A stretch of 64,000 nt of DNA, taken from contig NZ_CP061800.1 in assembly GCF_017377395.1 (NCBI RefSeq), forward strand, positions 7,487,001 to 7,551,000. Direction: 5' to 3'. A program made the translations under genes and the position numbers. The notes under the pieces are model-generated. The model was given only the letters and a program-made list of their open reading frames with translations. It did no database searches and was not told the DNA's origin. Within the stretch, counting starts at the first letter, position 1. Each line of letters opens with the position of its first letter. Below, piece by piece: positions 58,485 through 64,000 of the stretch. The DNA is from Desulfonema magnum (lineage in GTDB: Bacteria > Desulfobacterota > Desulfobacteria > Desulfobacterales > 4be13).

Positions 58485-58901
58485 TTATTCAGCCATCAGA
58501 TAGATAGCTCCGATTTCAAACCCCTCTTCAGGCGTACCATGATCAGAGCCGTTATGAAAAAAAGTCGGTTCGTATTTCTCTTTGCTATATGTGTAAAACG
58601 CCACACTCCATCTGTCTTCTGAAAAATGACGAAGTCTGCAAAGATGTGTGGGCGTGTTTCGAACCCTTTCAATATACTGCTCACGAGTTTCCGGGTACCC
58701 GGGCGGTGGAAAACCATCCGGCACATGGGGTTCCATATATGCGTCAATATAGCAGAACTGTTTCCGAAAACGTATCTCAAGACGCGTATATCTGCCAGCA
58801 TAATGTTTTTCAGCATAAGCCAAAATTCGTTTTCTGGTACTTTCTTTTGTTTTTTCCGGAATTTTCACTCCTCCCGCGTGAGGATCATAAACCCATGGCA
58901 T
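58485..58901 (-). CDS. Conserved hypothetical protein, 138 residues
   Basis: SD AGAGGAAA. Opening MPWVYDPHAGGVKIPEKTKE, then ILAYAEKHYAGRYTRLEIRFRKQFCYIDAYMEP, NTPTHLCRLRHFSEDRWSVAFYTYSKEKYEP and GTPEEGFEIGAIYL. I recall such a family of stand-alone proteins in cyanobacteria and other complex bacteria; no function known. Basic, soluble, two Cys. Monocistronic. Confidence 0.82.
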   Translation of the reverse strand: MPWVYDPHAGGVKIPEKTKESTRKRILAYAEKHYAGRYTRLEIRFRKQFCYIDAYMEPHVPDGFPPPGYPETREQYIERVRNTPTHLCRLRHFSEDRWSVAFYTYSKEKYEPTFFHNGSDHGTPEEGFEIGAIYLMAE

Positions 58902-58941
58902 AATATTAATTTCCTCTCTTCTGATTAAGCTGTTGGTAAAA

Positions 58942-59055
58942 AAGAAACCCGGCTTTCGTGACAGCGGAGAAACCCGGCTTTCGGACAGCGGAGAAACCCG
59001 GCTTTTTTTCCGGACAAAGTGTCTCCCCGGCCCGGAAAAGCCGGGTTTCTTCCCC
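58942..59055. repeat. CCCGGCTTT hairpin repeat, three left arms
   Basis: AGAAACCCGGCTTTC occurs three times in tandem (58942-59008) before one opposing arm GGAAAAGCCGGGTTTCTTCC (59036-59055). Same family as the DUF2887 spacer hairpins. Confidence 0.85.
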
Positions 59056-59133
59056 GTCCGTCCTGTCTGCCCCGCGGGCCTGAAAACCTTTTCGATCTGG
59101 TGATTCTATGTAAACAGATGTGCTGGCCCCGGG

Positions 59134-59640
59134 TTAATGACTCTGTTTTTCGGACCGCATATCTTTTGCCAGTTTTTTTATTTTGCTGATTTCCAGTCCT
59201 GTGAACAAGGCGATCTGTTCCGCTGTCAGCACTCCGGAACTCAGCATTTTTATCGCTGTCTCTTCCAAAGCCTCAGTTCGGCCTTTTTCCATTCCTTTTT
59301 CCATTCCTACTTCTTCAACAGACTGTAACATTTTTACCTCCTGATAAATCGGGTTTGTCCGAATAATTTCCTGAAACTGCTTTTCCTCCTCGCTGTTCAG
59401 TCTGATACTCGATGATCAGGTTCATTTCTGTCATTCCGTTCGACGACTCGACTGAGCTTGCCGAAGTATGATCTCGCCGAAGTATGAACTCACGCCGAAG
59501 CCTGCAAAAGCAGGAATCCGAAGCTTTCGGAAGCGCCGCATCAGCCAAAAACTCCTCCGGAATCCCGGGTATCCCCTTCACCGTCCCGGCCTTGATCATG
59601 GGGCATTTTTTCTTAGAATAATAATAAGAAGCTGCCGGTG
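59134..59640 (-). pseudogene. Broken 3' duplicate of the PD-(D/E)XK gene, with repeat insertion
   Basis: 59134-59403 matches the end of the downstream-numbered intact gene (59704 onward), including LEETAIKMLSSGVLTAEQIALFTGLEIS. At about 59405-59545 a TCATTCCG...GCAGGAATCC repeat replaces some 40 bp of the coding sequence, after which the match resumes (SGIPGIP..PMIK region, to about 59610) and stops. The nuclease half is absent. Confidence 0.88.
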
Positions 59641-59703
59641 CGTTCCCAAACTGTCGTTTCTGCGGATTTGTCACTGACTTATTTCAGTTCTGCTGACCTG
59701 GGC

Positions 59704-60654
59704 TTAATGACTCTGTTTTTCGGACTGTATATCTTTTGCCAGTTTTTTTATTTTGCTGATTTCCAGTCCTGTGAACAAGGCGATCTGTTCCGCTGTCAGC
59801 ACTCCGGAACTCAGCATTTTTATAGCGGTTTCTTCCAGAGCCTCAGTTCGGCCTTTTTCAACCCCTATCTCAACCCCTTCCTCAATTCCTACTTCTCTGA
59901 CAGACTGTAACATTTTTACCTCCTGATAAATCGGGTTTGTCCGAATAATTTCCTGAAACTGCTTTTCCTCCTCGCTGTTCAGTCTGATACTCTCCTGAAT
60001 CAGCGAATAAAGCGTGGCCCGTTTCCTCCCCTCCGGAATCCCGGCTATCCCCTTCACCGCTCTGGCTTTGATCATGGGGCGTTCTTTCTTAGGATAATCC
60101 GTGAGGGGCAGATATGCGGCAGCCAGAGGGTTTTCTCCGATCTTTTTCTCAAAATCCTCCGCCTTGTGCGTTTTCAGCTTAATCAGACGGTATGTAAATT
60201 CATTTATGGGATATCGGCCCAGGGAAAGCGAAAATTTGTCTTTCACAGGTTTTCGCCATTTTGCAGGATCGGTGAACATGGCAATGGGAAAGATCAGTTT
60301 TTCATGCCTGAAATAAATCCCGCAAAAATAGTGAAACATGCGTTTTTCAAAATCTGTTTCCCGCCCGCTCTGCTGTTCCCAGTGAATCAGTATCCACTCC
60401 GGTTTTCCGTTCAGATGTATCTGAAGCAGTATCAGGGCATCCGTGATTTCATAATGATCCTCTTCTGTTTTTTCATCTTCGGATTCTCCGGCCAGAAGCG
60501 CGATCAGTTCCTTGTCCAGAAATATCGCTGTTTCGAATTGCATGATCTTCGCAAGATCAGGAAAGAACAGTTCAAAATATTCCTTCAGGAAAAGTGTCAG
60601 TGTCTCCTTATGACGAATATCGAATTTGTTGGATGCTTTTTTCTTTTTCTTCAA
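59704..60654 (-). CDS. Rpn-like PD-(D/E)XK nuclease/transposase-type protein
   Basis: 316 residues with a TTG start after GAGGAGACATC; no in-frame ATG before residue 38. Features: FDIRHKETLTLFLKEYFELFFPDL, the catalytic region EITDALILLQIHLNGKPEWILIHWEQQSGRETDFEKRM (Asp, then Glu-x-Gln), FHYFCGIYFRHEKLIFPIAMF, and a C-terminal charged repeat (VGIEEGVEIGVEKGRTEALEE) ahead of a helical LSSGVLTAEQIALFTGLEISKIKKL motif. Related in design to the DUF2887 proteins. Probable DNA cleavage or recombination role by family. Confidence 0.87.
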   Translation of the reverse strand: MKKKKKASNKFDIRHKETLTLFLKEYFELFFPDLAKIMQFETAIFLDKELIALLAGESEDEKTEEDHYEITDALILLQIHLNGKPEWILIHWEQQSGRETDFEKRMFHYFCGIYFRHEKLIFPIAMFTDPAKWRKPVKDKFSLSLGRYPINEFTYRLIKLKTHKAEDFEKKIGENPLAAAYLPLTDYPKKERPMIKARAVKGIAGIPEGRKRATLYSLIQESIRLNSEEEKQFQEIIRTNPIYQEVKMLQSVREVGIEEGVEIGVEKGRTEALEETAIKMLSSGVLTAEQIALFTGLEISKIKKLAKDIQSEKQSH

Positions 60655-61176
60655 GATGTCTCCTCTGTTTCAAATGTTCTGCCCGCTTGTTTTTCAGATA
60701 GAATATTGCCGGCGCATTCCAAAAATGCTGTGCTGATGGAAAATTGTTGAAAATCATTTTTTCATTGTCTGAACCGCTGATTGCACTGACTATAATTTTA
60801 ATATATCAGGAAATGATTCGGTAAGCAAATGAATTTTATCATCGGAAAATGGAACCATCCGAATTTTCTTTGTTTTTTTGTGCGTCTGCGGCGTTCACTG
60901 ATTTGCGGATGATGTGAAATAAAAGCAGGACAGATGAACTCACACAAACCCGGTGATGAATCAGGCAGACTCCCCTCAAAATTCGATATCAAGATCACTC
61001 GCCAGCTCAAATGAAAGGCTGTTCAGGTGCCGGAATATCCCCTCAGATACTGTGATTGTGGTGACACTCATCTTTTTTTGACCCGAGACAGAATATGCCG
61101 GGCTTATTTTTTTCTGTATTTGATATTCAGAATATCACTTCATTCTCTTTTTGTCAAAGCCATAATTTGTCTTGTT
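60655..61176. other. Intergenic region without a supported gene
   Basis: Both flanking genes are on the minus strand. Short ORFs at both strands have no SD or family features. No repeat family from elsewhere recognised. Confidence 0.55.
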
Positions 61177-63279
61177 TCAAATCATCCCCCTGGCTCCAAG
61201 CCGCCACCGGACACGCGCCATGGTCAGCGGAACAATTTCCCCGGACACACCGGCCTGCCTTCGCAACACCCGGACCGCCTCCTTTAAGGTCGCTCCGGAA
61301 CCAATATAATCATCCAAAAGCAGCACCCCGTGTCCGGAGATGTTCGGAAGCTGATGCGTGATGTGCATTTTGTCCCTGACGTTCTCCCTTCGCTGGTCGT
61401 TATTGAGCAATTCTCCCTGGCGATGCGCGGGCATCTCTTTCCAGGAAAGCAGGTCAAAATAAACAGGAATGCCGATCATTCGGGATGCCGCATTACCGGT
61501 AAATTCCCGTTGCATCCAGGTTCTTGAGGGAAGCAGAACCACGGCCCCGAACTCATGACGTTTCCTCAGAAACTCCAGTTTTCTGAGGAGCAGTTTTTCA
61601 AGATCAGGAGGTAACTGAGGAAAGCTTTTTCCTTTGCTGTTTTCAGCCCGCTGGCGCATGAATTGGACAAACAGCGGTGCCCGAAGGTCTCCGTTCAGCA
61701 AAGAAAAACCTTGTGACATCTTCGGGATTTTTGTCGCGGAAATAGGCACATCTCGTTCAGCCAACCATCGGGCCGCATCTCCTGTGAAGGAAGCTGCGAA
61801 ATCCGAGGGAAACACATCCGGACGACACTGGCTGCACCGGCCGCAGGGTTCCGCGTGATCATCTCCCAGGGCCACTCTGAGCGACTGCATCAGACAACCG
61901 GCTTCTCCCCGTCCATAGTTAAGCATGGATTCCAGCTCCGTCTTGCGCACGCTATTCTGGTTTGTGTAGCGGGTGAGATCAGGTGCAGTTTTTTTCTCTG
62001 TGCGGCAATAGACCTGTTTCCGGCTGACCAGCTTTTTTTTGATCAGTCCCTGCTCCGTGAGTTCTGCCAGAATCAAATTCACCCGCGTGGGATGAAGGCC
62101 AGTTCTGACTTTCACGGCAAAGAGGCCCGGGAGGGCATTTTTCTCATCAGGCCGGATATTCGCATACACGGTGCGGAAATCCTCCAGGCTGGGCAGGGCC
62201 GACCGGATAAAGTGATCCTGAATGCGCCGGTCCCTTTCATCAAACAGGAGAATTCCCCGGGCAGGAAGACCGTCTCTGCCAGCCCTGCCCACTTCCTGAT
62301 AATACGCGGTAACAGAACCTGGAATGTCTGTATGAACGATAAAACGAATATCAGGCTTGTCAATGCCCATTCCCAGAGCATTGGTGGCCGCAATGGCCTT
62401 GCGGGTTCCCTCCATGAATGCCTGTTGTAACTCACGTTTCCGTTCCGAATCATATCCCGCATGATAGGAAACAACATCCAGATTTTTCTCTGTAAGGTAT
62501 TCGCTGATGACCTCAGTTCCTTCTCTGGTGGCGCAATAAAGAATACCGGCGCCTTCTGCCTCCCGGACAAGCTTTTCCAAGACTTCGAGTTTCTGAGCGG
62601 TTCCCTGTACCGGTATCACCCAAAGGCTGATATTGGGGCGGTCCATGCCTGTCCGAAGGATTTTCAGAGGATTGCCTGCGGGATCTGTCAGCTGACGGGC
62701 AATATCCGCTTCTGTGCGCTGATTTGCCGTGGCTGTGAGGCCCAGGACCCGGAGATGAGGGGTCTTTTCCTCAAAACTGCGGACCGCGTTCACGATCTGA
62801 CGATAGGAAGGGCGGAAATCATGGCCCCAGGTGGAGATGCAATGGGCCTCATCCACCACCAGGAGGCCCACATTCAGCCCAAGGAGAAATTCGTAGGTTT
62901 CCAGATTGTCCAGCTTTTCAGGGGCCACAAAGAGGATTCGAATGCGGCCCTGAGACGCGGAACGCTGGGCCGCGGCGTTTTCCTCAGCGGTCTGATCAGA
63001 ATTAATGCTGGCGGCCGGGATGCCGAAGCGTTCGTTCAAATGCCGGATCTGATCCCGCATCAGCGCCAGCAGCGGAGAAATCACCAGGGTCAGTCCGTCC
63101 GTCCACAAAGACGGCAACTGATACAGCAAAGATTTTCCATATCCTGTGGGCTGAATGCATAACACCCGACGATCTTCCATCAGGGTTCGGATGGCCGCTT
63201 TCTGGCCGGGCCGGAAGGCATCAAAACCGAAATATTTTCGAAGGTCTTGTTCCATATTGATTTTGGAGAGGTCTTTCAT
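61177..63279 (-). CDS. RecQ helicase fused to a phosphoribosyltransferase-like domain
   Basis: 700 residues; SD AAGGAAA. Superfamily 2 helicase: Walker A QPTGYGKS (43-50), DEAH (143-146, VVDEAHCISTWGHDFRPSYR), motif V/VI (ATNALGMGIDKPDIRFIVH, QEVGRAGRDG). RQC-type zinc site CLMQ...CGRCSQC (about 465-490). The last ~130 residues carry a type I PRTase motif GVLLLDDYIGSGATLKEA with Asp656-Asp657, in place of the usual HRDC domain. 3'-5' DNA unwinding for repair and restart is expected; the PRTase-like domain may sense or use PRPP-like ligands. Fusions of this sort occur in several phyla but are little studied. Confidence 0.93.
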   Translation of the reverse strand: MKDLSKINMEQDLRKYFGFDAFRPGQKAAIRTLMEDRRVLCIQPTGYGKSLLYQLPSLWTDGLTLVISPLLALMRDQIRHLNERFGIPAASINSDQTAEENAAAQRSASQGRIRILFVAPEKLDNLETYEFLLGLNVGLLVVDEAHCISTWGHDFRPSYRQIVNAVRSFEEKTPHLRVLGLTATANQRTEADIARQLTDPAGNPLKILRTGMDRPNISLWVIPVQGTAQKLEVLEKLVREAEGAGILYCATREGTEVISEYLTEKNLDVVSYHAGYDSERKRELQQAFMEGTRKAIAATNALGMGIDKPDIRFIVHTDIPGSVTAYYQEVGRAGRDGLPARGILLFDERDRRIQDHFIRSALPSLEDFRTVYANIRPDEKNALPGLFAVKVRTGLHPTRVNLILAELTEQGLIKKKLVSRKQVYCRTEKKTAPDLTRYTNQNSVRKTELESMLNYGRGEAGCLMQSLRVALGDDHAEPCGRCSQCRPDVFPSDFAASFTGDAARWLAERDVPISATKIPKMSQGFSLLNGDLRAPLFVQFMRQRAENSKGKSFPQLPPDLEKLLLRKLEFLRKRHEFGAVVLLPSRTWMQREFTGNAASRMIGIPVYFDLLSWKEMPAHRQGELLNNDQRRENVRDKMHITHQLPNISGHGVLLLDDYIGSGATLKEAVRVLRRQAGVSGEIVPLTMARVRWRLGARGMI

Positions 63280-63339
63280 TTGATTTTTCCTTCAGCAGGA
63301 TGCGCAGGTGACTGCTCACGCTTGCATCTTCGCAGATAT

Positions 63340-63447
63340 CTGATTATAAAGGATTTAGGGGAGGGCTTGGTCGGCTCCCCTAACTCTCTGTGTAAAGGAC
63401 AAAAAGAAAATGTAGGGTGGGTTTCGCTTCGCTGCACCCACCCTACT
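63340..63447. repeat. Two dispersed palindromes
   Basis: TTAGGGGAGGGCTTGG / TCGGCTCCCCTAA (about 63354-63383), member of the GATTATAACGGATTTAGG family, and GTAGGGTGGGTTTCGCTTCGC...CACCCACCCTAC (63411-63446). Confidence 0.8.
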
Positions 63448-63485
63448 TTTTTACATTTCGGGCAGATTATTTTTTGGGAATTTCC

Positions 63486-64000
63486 TTAAACTTCCGCAAC
63501 AGATTCTTTGAGCTTCCGCGGGGCGGGCCGAAAAACAGGCAGGCTGGTCAGACAAATGGAGAGCAATACCAGGGTTCCCCCGCCAATCTGAATGCGCGTG
63601 AGCTTTTCTCCGAGCAATACCCATGCCCCCAGAGCCGTCACCACGGGAATGCAATTGATAAATAACGATGCCCGAGATGCGGATATCCGTGTGAGCGCGT
63701 AATTGTAACACATAAACGCGGCCACGGTGGCGAACACCGTGAGATAAACAACCGCTGTCAGGGAACGTCCGCTGATTGCTGACCAGTTTATCCCCGGGAG
63801 TTCCCATAAAAAAGCCGGGGCATAGAAAAACGCCCCGTAAATAATCTGCAATCCTGTAATCTCAAGGGCAGTGTGATTTCGTCCCAAATCTCTGGCACAA
63901 ATGATATAAAAGGCCGCGGAAATCACTGCTCCGAATATCAGAATATCTCCGACCAGGGAACCACCCCATCCCCAACGGAACTGCGGATCTCCCACCACCA
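63486..64000 (-). CDS. EamA/DMT-family transporter, 5' part outside window
   Basis: 171 C-terminal residues visible; the frame is open to the window edge, so the ATG at 63998 is probably internal. About five TM helices, with the second EamA repeat (GRSLTAVVYLTVFATVAAFMCYNYALTRISASRASLFINCIPVVTALGAWVLLGEKLTRIQIGGGTLVL). Inner-membrane drug/metabolite exporter by family; substrate unknown. Confidence 0.93.
   Translation of the reverse strand, partial: VVGDPQFRWGWGGSLVGDILIFGAVISAAFYIICARDLGRNHTALEITGLQIIYGAFFYAPAFLWELPGINWSAISGRSLTAVVYLTVFATVAAFMCYNYALTRISASRASLFINCIPVVTALGAWVLLGEKLTRIQIGGGTLVLLSICLTSLPVFRPAPRKLKESVAEV

Noticed and set aside
62461-63162. 233-codon plus-strand ORF opposite recQ
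   Set aside because: Shadow of the RecQ coding frame, with no SD and no family features.

Overview
The window looks like a chromosome segment of a large, repeat-rich, mid-GC (roughly 45% by eye) anaerobic deltaproteobacterium (Desulfobacterota). A filamentous or multicellular sulfate reducer such as Desulfonema is my best guess. This is inferred from gene content: cobalamin synthesis, corrinoid/UroD-type methyltransfer proteins, a Na+-pumping decarboxylase subunit pair, a TupB-type tungstate permease with a DUF3786 protein, many hybrid histidine kinases, several PD-(D/E)XK proteins (DUF2887, Uma2, Rpn-like) and very abundant short palindromic and heptameric repeats. No rRNA, tRNA, CRISPR array or prophage was seen.

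Layout. 1-8.5 kb: 3' part of cobQ, a convergent nucleoside-phosphorylase-like gene, a membrane histidine kinase, a protein with a variant diadenylate-cyclase (DAC) domain, a DUF523/DUF1722 protein and a MazG-like pyrophosphohydrolase. 8.6-11 kb: a nine-copy tandem repeat, a perfect 33-bp inverted repeat and a response regulator-kinase. 11-21.4 kb: an 1847-residue BvgS-like hybrid kinase, then a tight three-gene unit on the other strand: corrinoid protein, UroD-type methyltransferase and a DUF1638-histidine kinase-receiver fusion. 21.5-25 kb: three near-identical DUF2887 genes in tandem. 25-30 kb: a YdbL-like lipoprotein and a giant AsmA/YdbH-like protein. 30-36 kb: a non-specific endonuclease, a cNMP-binding/PilZ protein with an acidic repeat-bearing partner, and a TumE-like toxin-antitoxin pair. 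35.4-39.4 kb: a cohesin-domain exported protein, a 571-bp tandem duplication, a truncated C25 protease gene, a small SD-led ORF and a candidate structured RNA. 39.7-46.1 kb: a PIN toxin pair, OadB/OadG, a cNMP-binding protein and guaA. 46.3-55.5 kb: large repeat arrays around a Uma2 gene, a small unknown gene and a TAXI binding protein; one array holds two intact insertion sequences. 55.6-64 kb: a lipoprotein/membrane pair, TupB with DUF3786, a conserved hypothetical, a PD-(D/E)XK gene with a broken duplicate, a RecQ-phosphoribosyltransferase fusion and a partial EamA transporter.

Two themes stand out. First, signalling: membrane and cytoplasmic kinases, a DAC domain, cNMP and PilZ domains, and a kinase fused to a domain that travels with corrinoid methyltransferases. 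Second, repeats: at least four families share CCGGAGTGC...GCACTCCGG ends. Heptamer tracts that contain a stop codon sit exactly at the 3' ends of five unrelated genes and encode their last residues. All functional statements come from reading protein motifs; no database search was possible.
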